A DNA stretch of 64,000 nt from Methanobrevibacter sp. UBA412 (GCA_002495685.1 DAGJ01000016.1:24710-88709); one strand, 5' to 3'; positions 28,039 through 38,707 are shown, numbered from the stretch's first letter. Notes: generated from the sequence alone by a model not told the origin. Made by a program: numbers and translations.

Positions 28039-28974
28039 ATGATTAAAATTTTTCGTCTAAAAAATGTGATATCAATTAAAGATTTTGAAAAAGAGGATAT
28101 TAATTATATATTAAATGAAGCCAATAAACTTGAAAATATTGCAAAATCTAAAGATAAGTCTGAAGCATTATCTGGGAAAATTCTTGGAATGATGTTTTTT
28201 GAGCCATCTACTCGAACTAGATTATCATTTGAAACCGCAATGAAAAGATTAGGTGGAAATTGTGTTGGTTTTCAAAACAGTAATACTAGTTCAGTTGTTA
28301 AAGGAGAAAGTTTAGCTGATACAGCTAAAATGTTAGAAGGTTATTCAGATGCTTTAGTAATTAGGCATGATTTAGAAGGAGTATCACGATTTATCTCAGA
28401 AATAGTTGATGTTCCAGTTGTAAATGCTGGAGATGGTGCTGGTCAACATCCTACACAAACTTTATTAGATTTATATACTATGAAAAAAGAATTTGGTGAA
28501 ATTGAAGGATTAAAAGTAGCTTTAATTGGAGATTTAAAATATGGACGAACTGTTCATTCATTAGTTTATGCTTTAGCATTATATGGTGTTGAAATGACTT
28601 TTGTGTCACCTGAAGAATTAAAAATGCCTAAAGATGTAATACATGATTTAAAAAAGAATAATATTAGAATTAAAGAAACTAATAACATAAAAGATGTAAT
28701 TAATGATGTTGATGTATTATATGTAACCAGAATACAAAAAGAAAGATTCCCTGATATTGAAGATTATTTAAAAATAAAAGGTGCATATTTAATTGATAAA
28801 AAATTAGTAGAAAACAAAAATTTAATAGTAATGCACCCATTGCCTCGTATAGATGAAATTTCAACAGATATAGATAATACTAAATATAATAAATATTTTG
28901 AACAAGCATATAATGCAATTCCTGTTAGAATGGCAATTTTAAAAAATATAATTCAAAATAATGTAAAAAAATAA
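28039..28974 (+). CDS. pyrB: Aspartate carbamoyltransferase catalytic subunit
   Basis: Condenses carbamoyl phosphate with aspartate in pyrimidine synthesis; 311 residues. Signatures are [20 protein letters not shown] (carbamoyl phosphate), [13 protein letters not shown], the [11 protein letters not shown] loop and [11 protein letters not shown]. The regulatory subunit PyrI is not next to it. The ATG at 28039 lies only two bases after GGAG, too close for normal initiation; the family N-terminus usually begins just before ISIKDF. The true start may be a few codons downstream, for example the in-frame ATT or GTG. Confidence 0.93.
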   Translation: MIKIFRLKNVISIKDFEKEDINYILNEANKLENIAKSKDKSEALSGKILGMMFFEPSTRTRLSFETAMKRLGGNCVGFQNSNTSSVVKGESLADTAKMLEGYSDALVIRHDLEGVSRFISEIVDVPVVNAGDGAGQHPTQTLLDLYTMKKEFGEIEGLKVALIGDLKYGRTVHSLVYALALYGVEMTFVSPEELKMPKDVIHDLKKNNIRIKETNNIKDVINDVDVLYVTRIQKERFPDIEDYLKIKGAYLIDKKLVENKNLIVMHPLPRIDEISTDIDNTKYNKYFEQAYNAIPVRMAILKNIIQNNVKK

Positions 28975-28982
28975 TGTAAAAA

Positions 28983-30134
28983 TTATAAAGAATATAAAGT
29001 ACTTTCTAATAAATCTGTATCACATTGTAATGAAATTATATTAGTTCTCCCTTTACCTCTACCTCTAGATATAGTATTAGTTGAAATAATTCCAAGCATT
29101 TCTAATTCATTAATAAAATCAAAAATTCTCCTATAAGTTACAGAATCTCCTTTAGAAACCAATTTATATGCATCATATAACTTACCGGAAGTTATTTCTT
29201 TATTTTCTTTTGTTAAATTTAAAAGAGCTTCAAGAACTCTTTGTTGTTGAGTAGGAAGAGTAATTATTATATCTGTGATTTTATTATGTTCTATCCGATC
29301 TTTAGCTTCTCGAACAAAATTACCATGAATTATTTCTGAATCTTTTTCATCAGCTAATTCACCTGCAGTTCTAAGAAGATCTAAAGCATACCTAGCATCC
29401 CCTTCTTCTTTAGCAGCCATAGCAGAACATAAAGGAATAACATCATCATCTAAAACTCCTTTATCAAAAGACAATCTAGATCTTTCTTGTAAAATATCGG
29501 ATAATTGTTCAGCATTATAAGGAGGGAATACAATTTCTCGATCTCTTAAACTACTCATAACTCTAGGTTTTATAAATTTTTTAAAATCTAAATAATTACT
29601 AATTGATAAAACTGAAACATTTTCAGTTCTTGTTAATGTATAAAGTATTCCATCTCCATCTTTTTGAAGTAAAATATCAATTTCATCAAGAATGACAATA
29701 AGAATAAGTTTTTTACCAAAAGCATTAGTTTTAAAAATATCTCTAAAAGTATTAATTACTTCTGCTTTAGTCCATCCTCTATGAGGAACATCTCTACCTA
29801 ATTGTTGACATAAATGAGCAATAACTTGATATTCAGTTGTATAATCTGTGCAACGAATATATTCTACTTTTACAAAAATACTTTTATTTTTAGCTGCTTC
29901 TTTCAATTGTTCTTTTGCGAATTTAGCAGCTGCTGTTTTTCCGGTTCCAGTTTTTCCATAAATAGTTATATCAGATGGTGCTACATTATTTAAAGCTTCA
30001 ACCCAATATTTAGCTATGGATGTAATTTGTTCTTTTCTGTGTGGTAAGTGTTCAGGTAAAAACCTATGATCTAAAGGTTTTATGTCTTTAAAAACAGAAT
30101 CTTCACCTTCTAAATTATCAAAAATATTTGTCAT
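28983..30134 (-). CDS. cdc6: Orc1/Cdc6 replication initiator
   Basis: Origin-binding AAA+ ATPase of archaeal replication, 383 residues. Walker A is [16 protein letters not shown], and Walker B is [18 protein letters not shown]. Sensor and arginine regions are [13 protein letters not shown] and [18 protein letters not shown]. The C-terminal winged helix (about 300-383) contains [18 protein letters not shown]. It should bind ORB boxes and load MCM. The 709 bases upstream hold five or more mini-ORB boxes, as expected for an origin beside its initiator gene. It ends 8 bases from the convergent pyrB. Confidence 0.93.
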   Translation of the reverse strand: MTNIFDNLEGEDSVFKDIKPLDHRFLPEHLPHRKEQITSIAKYWVEALNNVAPSDITIYGKTGTGKTAAAKFAKEQLKEAAKNKSIFVKVEYIRCTDYTTEYQVIAHLCQQLGRDVPHRGWTKAEVINTFRDIFKTNAFGKKLILIVILDEIDILLQKDGDGILYTLTRTENVSVLSISNYLDFKKFIKPRVMSSLRDREIVFPPYNAEQLSDILQERSRLSFDKGVLDDDVIPLCSAMAAKEEGDARYALDLLRTAGELADEKDSEIIHGNFVREAKDRIEHNKITDIIITLPTQQQRVLEALLNLTKENKEITSGKLYDAYKLVSKGDSVTYRRIFDFINELEMLGIISTNTISRGRGKGRTNIISLQCDTDLLESTLYSL

Positions 30135-30843
30135 TAAATCGCCATAAAAAAATTAATTAATTAAAAATTATTTAATAAGAATAATTTCAAGTGTAAAACT
30201 TATAAATTAATTTTTGTTATGATTATATTTAAATTTTATGTTAAAGTACAAGTGTAAATAATCAAAATTTAATAAAATTATAATATTTAAAAATGAATAT
30301 TAATAATAAGCAAATTAAATTAATGTTTTAGCTAAAATTAATCTTTAAATAAGGTTATATTAAATTAAAATAATTTTTATTTAAATGAATGTTAAAAAAA
30401 ATAAATGAAAATAATTTTTATATAGTTAAATTTCAAGTGTAATATTATGTATAAATAGATATAACAGGCAAATAGCTAAAAAATAAAAAATTTTCAATAA
30501 GGGATTTAAAATCAAAAATAAGGATTTATATTAAATTAATTTTTTTAAAAAATTAATATTAAAGTGAGAGAGGTGTATTTCAAGTGAAAAATAAAAATTT
30601 GAAAAAGCGAAATATAAAGACATATATTTCAAGTGTAAAATAAATTTTAAATAACGTTTAATAATTCATAATTTTACAAAAGAAGTAATAAAATTAGTAA
30701 TTTTGTGAAATATTACTAACAAAACAGAGAGGTAAATTTCATGAATTTTTCAGATGAAATGTATCTCTTCATCTTTAATAAACACAATTTTCTCTTTCAC
30801 TTGAAGAGTATGTCTCTCTCTTAAAAACAAAAAAATTAATAAA
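30135..30843. other. Probable chromosomal replication origin with mini-ORB boxes
   Basis: A gene-free, extremely AT-rich 709-base spacer beside cdc6. Exact TTTCAAGTGTAA (reverse complement of TTACACTTGAAA, the mini-ORB described for Methanothermobacter) occurs at 30185-30196, 30431-30442 and 30627-30638. Near matches are at 30246-30257 and 30578-30589, and one in the opposite orientation is at 30795-30806. Purine-rich GAGAGAGG-type words accompany boxes near 30567, 30725 and (inverted) 30812. The box-poor AT stretch 30260-30430 could be the unwinding element. Function is inferred from motif and neighbour. Confidence 0.8.
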
Positions 30844-31359
30844 TTATATATAATTATTATTATTATTATTATTATTATAATTATTATTTTTATTATTATT
30901 TATATTAGATTTAGAGCTATATTCACCAAATACTTTATTTAATTTCCAAATACATTGTAATTTACCTTTAAAAACTTTTTTAATACATAAAATTAAATTA
31001 TTTTTATTTAAATTATCTTCATATATTTCATCTGTAATAACAAATCGTTGTAAAACATCATTAGGATGTTCTAATTCAAAATCCAATAAAAATTGATTTA
31101 AAGTTAATTTAATATCCCAAATAAAATTTCTTTTTCTTTCACTTGAAGCATTACTCATTGCTTCAATTTGACTAGGATCAATTTCAGTTGCACAACCAAT
31201 TAGTAACATATCTTCTTTACCTAATGGCTGAATCAAATCCATAATATGATTTTCAGGATAATTAATTATAAAATGAAAATTAGATTTATCATCAGAAATT
31301 TCATTTTTAAACATTCCTTCATCAACTAACCATTTTTGAACTATATTTTTATCTATCAT
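30844..31359 (-). CDS. DUF2299 family protein with poly-Asn tail
   Basis: A 171-residue protein. The first about 145 residues match the archaeal DUF2299 pattern: KWLVDEGMFKNEI, NFHFIINYPENHIMDLIQP and a helical centre RNFIWDIKLTLNQFLLDFE. The last 25 residues are almost all Asn, encoded by an ATT/TAT trinucleotide run near 30847-30905 that is prone to slippage. A mini-ORB-like TTTCACTTGAAG (31137-31148) falls inside the gene. Function unknown; it borders the replication origin. Confidence 0.7.
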   Translation of the reverse strand: MIDKNIVQKWLVDEGMFKNEISDDKSNFHFIINYPENHIMDLIQPLGKEDMLLIGCATEIDPSQIEAMSNASSERKRNFIWDIKLTLNQFLLDFELEHPNDVLQRFVITDEIYEDNLNKNNLILCIKKVFKGKLQCIWKLNKVFGEYSSKSNINNNKNNNYNNNNNNNNYI

Positions 31360-31422
31360 AATTTAACTTCCTATTATATTAATAAATAAATTAATATATA
31401 ATTTATAAATAATATAAAAATA

Positions 31423-32520
31423 ATGTTTAATGAAATTATAAACTTCATATTTAACAATTATAATATATACTTAATTTTTTTATTAATTTTAAGCATATTA
31501 ATTGACTTAATCATTGAAGAAGTACCATCTAAATATCATTTTGTTGTTTTAATTGGGAAAATAATAGAATATTTTAAAAATAATTTTATTAATATAAAAA
31601 ATAGATCTTCTGGAGTTTTATTAACATTTTTTTCATTAATATCAATATCATTAATTTTGATAATAATATATAGTATTAATATATTTTTATCAACTTTTTT
31701 AGCTACTTTCTTAACAATATTTTGTAATAAATTTATAAATAATTTATTTGCATTGAATTTTTGGATTATAATAAATTATGTAATATTTGGAATTTTAACA
31801 TCAATATTTTTATCCCAATTTTTCTCAATAAAAATGTTAATAAATTCATCATTAAAAATTAAGAAAGATTTAAAAGATAATATCAAAACAGCTAGAAAGT
31901 CAATTTCAATGTTTGTAAGTAGGGATACATCTAATCTAAATGAACAATATATAATATCTGCTTCAATTGAATCAATGACTGAAAATATTACAGATTCATA
32001 TGTTTCATCTATATTCTACTATTTCCTATTTAGTTTGATTGGAATATTTTTTGGATTAAATTATTATTATATAATTTTTTTAGCTATTTTAGGTGCAAAT
32101 ATTCATAGAGTCATTAATACATTAGACGCAATGGTTGGATATAAAACAACAATTTTAGCTAATATAGGGTGGTTTCCAGCACACTTAGATGATATCTTAA
32201 ATTATATTCCGTCACGTTTTGCGGGAATAATGGTTGTTTTATCTGCATATATTCTAAAATTAAATGGTAAAAATAGTTTTAAAATTTTTAAAAGAGATTC
32301 AAAAAAAACTCCAAGTCCTAATTCAGGTTATACAATGGCAGCGGTTGCTGGAGCTTTAGATATTCAATTAGAAAAAAAAGAAACTTATATTCTTGGAGAT
32401 AATAATCATAAATTAAGCATTGATAAAATTGATGATTCAGTTAAATTAACAAAAATGAGTATCTGTTTATCAACTATAATTTTAAGTATAATATTTTTAA
32501 TATTAAATTTTATTTTTTAA
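31423..32520 (+). CDS. cbiB: Adenosylcobinamide-phosphate synthase CbiB
   Basis: Membrane enzyme of cobamide synthesis that attaches aminopropanol (phosphate) to adenosylcobyric acid. It has 365 residues with about six hydrophobic helices. The N-terminal region has IDLIIEEVPSKYHFVVLIGK in place of the usual DxxxGDPxxxxHPV. The central NTLDAMVGYKT and WFPAHLDDILNYIPSRFAG are CbiB signatures. cbiG follows 24 bases later, so they form a corrin operon. The N-terminal half is more hydrophobic and somewhat longer than typical. Confidence 0.85.
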   Translation: MFNEIINFIFNNYNIYLIFLLILSILIDLIIEEVPSKYHFVVLIGKIIEYFKNNFINIKNRSSGVLLTFFSLISISLILIIIYSINIFLSTFLATFLTIFCNKFINNLFALNFWIIINYVIFGILTSIFLSQFFSIKMLINSSLKIKKDLKDNIKTARKSISMFVSRDTSNLNEQYIISASIESMTENITDSYVSSIFYYFLFSLIGIFFGLNYYYIIFLAILGANIHRVINTLDAMVGYKTTILANIGWFPAHLDDILNYIPSRFAGIMVVLSAYILKLNGKNSFKIFKRDSKKTPSPNSGYTMAAVAGALDIQLEKKETYILGDNNHKLSIDKIDDSVKLTKMSICLSTIILSIIFLILNFIF

Positions 32521-32544
32521 AAAAAATAAGGAAAGTTAAAAAAC

Positions 32545-33549
32545 ATGAAAATTGCAATAATATCAATAACTGAAAATGGGAAAGAATTATCTAATATTAT
32601 TAAAGATTATTTAATAAAAAATCCTAGATTTATAAAAATTGATATATATTTTAAAAATGTAAAAAATACTATAAATAATATTTTTTTTAAATATGATGCT
32701 ATAATTGGAATAATGGCAACTGGAATTTTAATAAGATCTATAGCAAATCAAATAACATCTAAAGATAAAGATCCTGCAATATTATCCATAGATGAAAAAG
32801 GACAATATGTAATAAGCTTATTAAGTGGACATCTAGGTGGGGCTAATGAATTAACAAATATAATTTCAGAAATAATTAATGCAGAACCAATTATTACAAC
32901 TGCTACAGATATTAACAATAAATTATCTATAGACTCATTAGCTAATAAATATTTTTGGAAAATTGAAAATGTACATGACATAGTAACTTTTAATAAATCA
33001 ATATTAAATAACCAATCAATAGACTTATTAGTTAATATTAAACAAGAAAAATACCTAAAAGAATTTTTACATACAAAAAAAGAAATAAATCTCATTAAAA
33101 ATAATTCTAATAACTCTACTATAATAGCTAAATATAAAAGTAAGATATTAAAAATAATTCCTGAAAAAATGGTTTTTGGAATTGGCTCTAAAAAAAATAT
33201 AAGCATGAAAAACGTTTTAATAGCTATAAAAACTGTCTGCACTCAATTGAATATTGATATTAATAGAATAGATTCTTTAGCTACTGTTGATGTTAAACAA
33301 AATGAAGAAGGGATAATTTTAGCATCAGAAAAATTAAAATTACCTTTATTTATAATAAAAACTGAAGATATAAAAAATTTTAAGTCTGAAGATTGCACTA
33401 AATCTAAATTTGTAGAAAAAACAATCGGAGCTTATGGTGTATGCGAACCCTGTGCTTTAATGAAAGCTGGATTAAATTCTAAACTTATTTATAAAAAAAC
33501 AGCATTTAATGGTGTTACTATAGCCGTAGCTATCAGTAATGAAAAATAA
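32545..33549 (+). CDS. cbiG: Cobalt-precorrin 5A hydrolase
   Basis: Opens the delta-lactone and removes C20 as acetaldehyde in the anaerobic corrin pathway; 334 residues. The N-terminal domain has AIIGIMATGILIRSIANQI and ISLLSGHLGGANELTNII. The linker is variable. The C-terminal domain has FGIGSKKNISMKNVLIAI and ending motifs GAYGVCEPCALMKAG typical of CbiG. Cotranscribed with cbiB. Its pathway neighbour CbiH is at 37 kb in this window. Confidence 0.9.
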   Translation: MKIAIISITENGKELSNIIKDYLIKNPRFIKIDIYFKNVKNTINNIFFKYDAIIGIMATGILIRSIANQITSKDKDPAILSIDEKGQYVISLLSGHLGGANELTNIISEIINAEPIITTATDINNKLSIDSLANKYFWKIENVHDIVTFNKSILNNQSIDLLVNIKQEKYLKEFLHTKKEINLIKNNSNNSTIIAKYKSKILKIIPEKMVFGIGSKKNISMKNVLIAIKTVCTQLNIDINRIDSLATVDVKQNEEGIILASEKLKLPLFIIKTEDIKNFKSEDCTKSKFVEKTIGAYGVCEPCALMKAGLNSKLIYKKTAFNGVTIAVAISNEK

Positions 33550-33584
33550 TAAAAAATATTTTTAAAAAAAATTAATAATTTATT

Positions 33585-33845
33585 TTATGATTTAACAGTT
33601 TCTAACTTACTTAATATTTCCCAAATTAATGTTCTAGCATGAACAGGTATATTAGGATCGTTACTTATTTCATCTAAAATCATAATAACAGTACTAGCTT
33701 TAACAGTAGGATCTTCACTTTCATCAGCTAATTTATTATTTGATTCATCTGCAGCTCTTCTAATGTTACGTGGAACTGTTGGATTATCCATAATGTGTTT
33801 TAATATTTCTGAAACTTCATCAAAAGTTTCCTGATTATCACTCAT
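33585..33845 (-). CDS. UPF0147 family protein
   Basis: A small all-helical archaeal protein of 86 residues, matching UPF0147 throughout: [32 protein letters not shown] and [19 protein letters not shown]. The repeating Asn-x-Pro motifs suggest two HEAT-like helix pairs. A strong GGGAGG Shine-Dalgarno lies before the ATG. Function not known; a ribosome- or RNA-linked role is often assumed from its conservation. Confidence 0.85.
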   Translation of the reverse strand: MSDNQETFDEVSEILKHIMDNPTVPRNIRRAADESNNKLADESEDPTVKASTVIMILDEISNDPNIPVHARTLIWEILSKLETVKS

Positions 33846-33942
33846 ATAATTTTCCTCCCATAAAAAATTTATAAAAATAGTTATAATATTATATTATTAT
33901 TTTATAAACTATATAATGTTTACTAAAAATATAATTACTTTT

Positions 33943-34521
33943 TTACTTTATTAAATTTAATGTATGTGTAATAAATTGAGTTTTAGCTATTTCTTCTACA
34001 AAATCTGCTAATGAAAAAGCTTCTTCTAAATTTTCTCCAACACTAATTACACCATGATTTTTAAGAATTAAAACATCTTCATTTTTAATTGCTTCTCCTA
34101 CTTTATTAGCTAAATCCATAGTCCCCGGAATTTCATAATTTACTTCGGCTAAATAAGGTTTTTCAATTTTTCCAAAACCTTCTAATCTTTTAATTTTTTT
34201 ATCAGAAAATGAAAAACCAGTTGCAAAAGGAGAATGAGTATGAACTATAGCATTAACATTTTTATTAGATTTATAAATATTTAAATGCATAAAGACCTCA
34301 GAAGATGGTTTTCCTTTAGATATTATGTTACCTTCTAAATCAACCAGTACAATATCATTGAATTTAAGATTATTAAGAGATTTTAATGTAGGTGTTATAC
34401 CAATGATAATTTTTCCATTATTTTTAAATTTTACACTCACATTACCAGCTTTTCCAGTAACTAAATGTCTATTAAAAAGTTTATTTGAAATGTTTATTAT
34501 AGAATTAATTTCTTTTTGCAT
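33943..34521 (-). CDS. fucA: Class II aldolase, L-fuculose-phosphate aldolase type
   Basis: A 192-residue zinc-dependent class II aldolase. The active site is visible as GKAGNVSVKF, the catalytic Glu region KGKPSSEVFMHLNIY, and the zinc His pair in VHTHSPFATGFS with a third His in LKNHGVISVGE. In methanogens this enzyme (MJ1418 type) cleaves fuculose 1-phosphate to lactaldehyde, linked to lactate supply for coenzyme F420. Adjacent to the DP1 gene with a 24-base gap. Substrate assignment is by family. Confidence 0.83.
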   Translation of the reverse strand: MQKEINSIINISNKLFNRHLVTGKAGNVSVKFKNNGKIIIGITPTLKSLNNLKFNDIVLVDLEGNIISKGKPSSEVFMHLNIYKSNKNVNAIVHTHSPFATGFSFSDKKIKRLEGFGKIEKPYLAEVNYEIPGTMDLANKVGEAIKNEDVLILKNHGVISVGENLEEAFSLADFVEEIAKTQFITHTLNLIK

Positions 34522-34545
34522 TGTATTTTTCCTTCCGATTTTAAT

Positions 34546-36207
34546 TTAATCAATAAATTTAAGTTGTTTATATTCTCCATTATCTAAAATAGGTACTTGT
34601 GCAGGTGTAGGTACAATATTATAAATTTTTTGGAATTCAGTTTGTGTCTGAAAAGTACCTGAATTAATTAAATGAATTCCTTTATAATTCTTATAAGTAT
34701 TTATATGAACATGTCCTGTATGTAACACATTAGGCACTTCATCAATTACTAAATGATCCTCTAATTCGGAAGCTAATGGTGTTCTTTCACCATAAATAGG
34801 AGCTAAGTGTCTTATATTTAAGAATTCTTCCATAATCAAATCATTTCTTTCATGAGAATAGTCTTTTACACCGATTGCAAAATCATCAATACCTCTACCA
34901 TGATACATTAAGACTTTTGTACCATCTAGGTTTACATAACCAGGGTTACTTATAAATTCTATATTATTTAATTTATAAAGTGATTTAGCATATTTTTCAG
35001 GGACAGCAGGTTGAGGTTCTGCTAATCTTGAAGCATCGTGGTTACCAGGACCTATAATTATTTTAATATCACTTCTAATATCACCTAATAATCTTGCAGC
35101 TTCATCATATTGTTCTGTAATATCTTTAATAGCTAATTCTTTTTCTTGATTTGGATAAACACCAATTCCATCAACTATATCTCCATCAACAGTCATATAT
35201 TTAACATTATTGGCAATTTCTCTTTGTTCTTCATTACCAAAATCTCCATTAATCCATTTAATAAATTTTACAAATGCATCTTCAAGAAATGTAATACTGC
35301 CTATGTGTATATCTGAAGTGAAAACAATTCCACATTTTGAATTTGTGTTTGGCATTCTTGGGACTCCTGGAAAGATAATATTATTACCAATTGCTAAATC
35401 TCCACGTTTGTCTGCTGTAATACCAACTACTTCATCTCGAACAAGTTTTTCAGATTGTTTAAAAACTGATTCATTTTTATTGCTAAATAAAACATTTAAA
35501 TTTCCAGTATCATCCTCAAAATCTACTAAATTATGGCCATTTTTAGTTGTTCTTACGTTATTTACCATTAAAATTAAATTTAAATCTGTCTGTCCTTCTC
35601 CAATTTCACTAATCTTTTGGTGTGTTTTCATTTCAGGGTGTTTTTCAATAATTTTACTCAATTTTTGGTATCTATTGTTAAAATAAGTAACTAAATTATT
35701 TAATTCTCCACTAGTATAAGATTGGTTTGTAAGATCTTTTAAGATTTCAAAATTATCATAATTAACATTAGGTTTTGTTAAATTACGTTTAAATTCTGGG
35801 CTAACTTCTTTATCATTAATTTTAATTAAATTTTTATTGCTTATTTCATCATTTATTAAATTTTCTTTATTTTTTGGTTGTTCTTTTGTTATGGTGTTGT
35901 TTTTTGGTTGTTCTTTTGTTATGGTGTTGTTTTTTGGTTGTTCTTTGTTAAAATTATCTAAAGAATTTAAATTGTTAATTTCTTTTTTATTTTCATTTTT
36001 TGTTTTTATCCCTAGTTCTTTTATATAATGATTAACTATATCTCCTTTTAATGATATGAAATCATTTTTAGAATAATTTTTAGTCTTTAATTTTAAAATT
36101 AATGATGTAGAAAAATCATTAGGATCTTCAGTACTAATAATTTTTTTATAAGCATCTGGTGATAAATTAATTCCCTTTTTTGCAAATTTTAGTATTATAT
36201 CATTCAT
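34546..36207 (-). CDS. polB: DNA polymerase D small subunit DP1 (3'-5' exonuclease)
   Basis: Proofreading subunit of the euryarchaeal replicative polymerase PolD, 553 residues. The N-terminal about 85 residues are a small helical domain. Residues about 85-125 are a linker with tandem [10 protein letters not shown] units. An OB fold follows ([20 protein letters not shown]). The calcineurin-like phosphoesterase domain has [36 protein letters not shown] and HTGHVHIN, with all metal ligands intact. The large subunit DP2 is outside the window. The linker repeat is a 30-base tandem duplication in the DNA. Confidence 0.93.
   Translation of the reverse strand: MNDIILKFAKKGINLSPDAYKKIISTEDPNDFSTSLILKLKTKNYSKNDFISLKGDIVNHYIKELGIKTKNENKKEINNLNSLDNFNKEQPKNNTITKEQPKNNTITKEQPKNKENLINDEISNKNLIKINDKEVSPEFKRNLTKPNVNYDNFEILKDLTNQSYTSGELNNLVTYFNNRYQKLSKIIEKHPEMKTHQKISEIGEGQTDLNLILMVNNVRTTKNGHNLVDFEDDTGNLNVLFSNKNESVFKQSEKLVRDEVVGITADKRGDLAIGNNIIFPGVPRMPNTNSKCGIVFTSDIHIGSITFLEDAFVKFIKWINGDFGNEEQREIANNVKYMTVDGDIVDGIGVYPNQEKELAIKDITEQYDEAARLLGDIRSDIKIIIGPGNHDASRLAEPQPAVPEKYAKSLYKLNNIEFISNPGYVNLDGTKVLMYHGRGIDDFAIGVKDYSHERNDLIMEEFLNIRHLAPIYGERTPLASELEDHLVIDEVPNVLHTGHVHINTYKNYKGIHLINSGTFQTQTEFQKIYNIVPTPAQVPILDNGEYKQLKFID
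35871..35946. repeat. 30-base tandem repeat inside the DP1 gene
   Basis: Two perfect adjacent copies of a 30-base unit (35871-35900 and 35901-35930) and a partial third copy to about 35946. The unit length is a multiple of three, so copy-number change adds or removes [10 protein letters not shown] without shifting the frame. It lies in the flexible linker between the N-terminal domain and the OB fold. Confidence 0.85.
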
Positions 36208-36443
36208 ATAAATCTAATTAATCCTTTTTTATATTAATATAAATTTTTTATTTTTTATTTTAATGTTTTAATAGAAAAATATCTTATTATTTCTTTATTT
36301 TTTTTCATTAATAAAAATTTCAATTATGTATAAAATTAATAGTAAATTATATTAGATATAATACTAAATAATTTATTATTATATTTTTATTATAAAATAT
36401 TTTAAATATTAATTTTTAAATTAAAAGAGAATGTAGTGATAAA

Positions 36444-36962
36444 ATGTCAAGACCACTTAGAATTTTACTAATAATAATTCTTTTCTTAGGTTTTTTTGAA
36501 ATTGGATTATTTAGTTCATATACTATTGTAACTTCTGAAGCTCCAAATGTTAAGGGTTTAATAGATTTACAAGTTAATACCATAACAGGATTTATAAATC
36601 CTCATAGTATTACAAATATTGTTATAAAAGATCCAAGTTCAGTAAACATCACTAATAAGGTTGACACGGCTATGGTGATAGCAAATCTTGCTAATGTGGA
36701 TGGTGCTAGTGTTCCTAATATGACAGCTACCACACAACAAAGTACTGATGATACAGGTTTAATAAATATTACTATAACCACTGTAGGTTATGCTGCATCT
36801 AATTCTACAAACCAAACAGTAATAAGCACAGCTCCGACTTATAAATTAATTGCTACTGCACAAGCAAATGCAACAAGTAAAGGAGTTGTCGTAGATACAA
36901 ATTCAATTAAAGTTACTAGTATTTTAAAATTATATGAAAATGAGACTAATACAACTTCTTAA
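36444..36962 (+). CDS. Secreted or membrane-anchored small protein, unknown function
   Basis: A 172-residue protein with one N-terminal hydrophobic segment (ILLIIILFLGFFEIGLF) that acts as signal peptide or anchor. The exported part is rich in Thr, Ser, Asn and Val and has at least seven N-x-S/T sequons (NIT, NMT, NST, NQT, NAT, NET, NTT), so it may be N-glycosylated. No known domain is recognised; the beta-rich pattern suggests a surface or membrane-bound domain. GAGAATG-like ribosome site. It lies 24 bases before cbiH and may share its transcript. Confidence 0.65.
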   Translation: MSRPLRILLIIILFLGFFEIGLFSSYTIVTSEAPNVKGLIDLQVNTITGFINPHSITNIVIKDPSSVNITNKVDTAMVIANLANVDGASVPNMTATTQQSTDDTGLINITITTVGYAASNSTNQTVISTAPTYKLIATAQANATSKGVVVDTNSIKVTSILKLYENETNTTS

Positions 36963-36986
36963 TTTTCATGATAGAGGTTTATTAAC

Positions 36987-38054
36987 ATGTTAAATATTAT
37001 AGGTATTGGTTCAAGTAAAGGAGATATAACTTTAAATGCTATTAAAGCTTTAAAAGAATCTAATGTTATTATTGGTTATAAAAAATATATAGATTCTATA
37101 AATGACCTTATTGATGGAAAAGAAATTATAAAGAAAGGAATGGGGGATGAAGTCGCTAGGGGAGAACTAGCTATTTCAAAAACCTTAGAAGGAAATAATG
37201 TAGCTATAATAAGCTCAGGTGATCCTGGAGTTTATGGGATGGCTAATCTTATATTTCAATTAATTGGGAAATATGAGGATATAGATGTTAGGGTTTATCC
37301 AGGGGTATCTGCTTTAAATTATTCTGCAGATCTTTTAGGTGCTCCTTTACATGATTTTGCTACTATAAGTTTAAGTAATCTTTTAACACCATTATCTGAA
37401 ATACAAAATAAAATTGAGCATGCTGCAAAAGGAAATTTTATTATAGCAGTTTATAATCCAATTAGTAAATCTCGTAAAGAACCATTTAGATTATTTAAAA
37501 AAATTTTACTAGATATTCGTGGATCTAATACTTTAGTAGGGATTGTTGATAGTACATCTTATCCCTCTAAGACCAAAATTGTTAAATTAATTAATCTAGA
37601 CGAAGAAGATATTAACATGTTTTCTTGTTTAATTGTTGGAAATAAATTAACATATTTATCTGATGGGTATATGGTAACTCCAAGAGGTTATGCTATTAAA
37701 AATGATATTCATCCCTCATCTAGGAATTTTTATGATAATTTTTTTAAATCTAATACACCTGTTGGTCCAAATTTAGAATGTGAATATTATCCTTGTCATT
37801 ATTATGGTCAAAATTGTGATTTTTGTTATTGTCCTTTTTATCCATGTGGTGATGGATCTACTGGTGGTAAGTGGATTAAAGGTAAGAATATTTGGAGTTG
37901 TGAAGACTGTACATGGATTCATGAGAAGGATGCAATTGATTGTGTTAAGAAAAAATTTAATGATATTGTAAATGATGTTGATGATTTAAATCGTAAAAAG
38001 AAAGAATTATTAAAACTTCGTCGTCATTGTGTTTTAAAAACAAAGAAATTATAA
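36987..38054 (+). CDS. cbiH: Cobalt-precorrin-3B C17-methyltransferase fused to Cys-rich domain
   Basis: Residues 1-240 are a tetrapyrrole methylase: [20 protein letters not shown], then [37 protein letters not shown] and [14 protein letters not shown]. This is the CbiH/CobJ enzyme, which methylates C17 and contracts the ring. Residues about 265-330 form a Cys-rich domain ([18 protein letters not shown], then CPFYPCGDG and [13 protein letters not shown]). It is of the small zinc- or metal-binding type (PF04071) found with cobamide genes, here fused to the enzyme. A basic tail ends the protein. Confidence 0.87.
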   Translation: MLNIIGIGSSKGDITLNAIKALKESNVIIGYKKYIDSINDLIDGKEIIKKGMGDEVARGELAISKTLEGNNVAIISSGDPGVYGMANLIFQLIGKYEDIDVRVYPGVSALNYSADLLGAPLHDFATISLSNLLTPLSEIQNKIEHAAKGNFIIAVYNPISKSRKEPFRLFKKILLDIRGSNTLVGIVDSTSYPSKTKIVKLINLDEEDINMFSCLIVGNKLTYLSDGYMVTPRGYAIKNDIHPSSRNFYDNFFKSNTPVGPNLECEYYPCHYYGQNCDFCYCPFYPCGDGSTGGKWIKGKNIWSCEDCTWIHEKDAIDCVKKKFNDIVNDVDDLNRKKKELLKLRRHCVLKTKKL

Positions 38055-38079
38055 TATAATTATATGTTGGGGATATTTA

Positions 38080-38658
38080 ATGTCTAGTGTTAAAGATATA
38101 TTAATAGAAATGAAAAATCTGTCGGAACTTATGGTTGATTTAGCTTATTCTTCTGTTCTTTTTCAAAATAAAGAAGCTGCTGAAGAAGTATTAAATCTTG
38201 AAGATAGGGTTAATAGTTTAAATTATGAAATTAAAAAACAATCATTATTAGCTTCTCGTTCTGTTGAAGATGCGGAAAAATTAACCGTTTTATTAGAAGT
38301 AGCTGAAGCTGCTGAAACAATAGGTAATGCGGCTAAAGATTTAGCTGATTTATCTATTAAAGGATTTGAACCTCATCCAGTATTTAAAATGGTTATGGAA
38401 GATTCTGAAACAAATATTTATAGGATGAAAATAGAATCTGGTTCAGATTTAATAAATAAATCATTAGGTAATATATTGTTATCAAATCGCACCGGTATGC
38501 GAGTTATATCTATTAGGAGAGATTTAACTTGGATATATGGTCCAAATAAGGATACAATTATATTAGAAGGAGATGTCCTTATAGTTAAAGGTACAGAAGC
38601 AGGTTATGATATTTTAAATAAACTAGCTAAGAATGAAATAACATTAGATGAAATATAA
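38080..38658 (+). CDS. PhoU-like plus TrkA-C (RCK_C) regulatory protein
   Basis: A 192-residue soluble protein with two parts. Residues 1-110 are a PhoU-like helical bundle ([38 protein letters not shown]). Residues 115-190 are a TrkA C-terminal ligand-binding domain ([20 protein letters not shown], then [14 protein letters not shown]). Proteins of this make-up sit beside archaeal ion transporters and probably gate or sense them by binding a nucleotide such as c-di-AMP. A MgtE-like transporter gene follows at once, which supports a regulatory role for cation transport. Confidence 0.8.
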   Translation: MSSVKDILIEMKNLSELMVDLAYSSVLFQNKEAAEEVLNLEDRVNSLNYEIKKQSLLASRSVEDAEKLTVLLEVAEAAETIGNAAKDLADLSIKGFEPHPVFKMVMEDSETNIYRMKIESGSDLINKSLGNILLSNRTGMRVISIRRDLTWIYGPNKDTIILEGDVLIVKGTEAGYDILNKLAKNEITLDEI

Positions 38659-38707
38659 AACTAATTTTTTAAATTAAAAAGTGATAAAATGTATGTAGGT
38701 GATATTG

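Noticed and set aside
30135..30843. Small protein genes in the origin spacer
   Set aside because: Only short frames without ribosome sites; the spacer is explained by origin boxes.
32748..33242. Minus-strand ORF of 164 codons inside cbiG
   Set aside because: Shadow of a well-supported gene; no start signal.
35210..35686. Plus-strand ORF of 158 codons inside the DP1 gene
   Set aside because: Lies fully opposite an intact, recognisable exonuclease domain; composition typical of a shadow frame.
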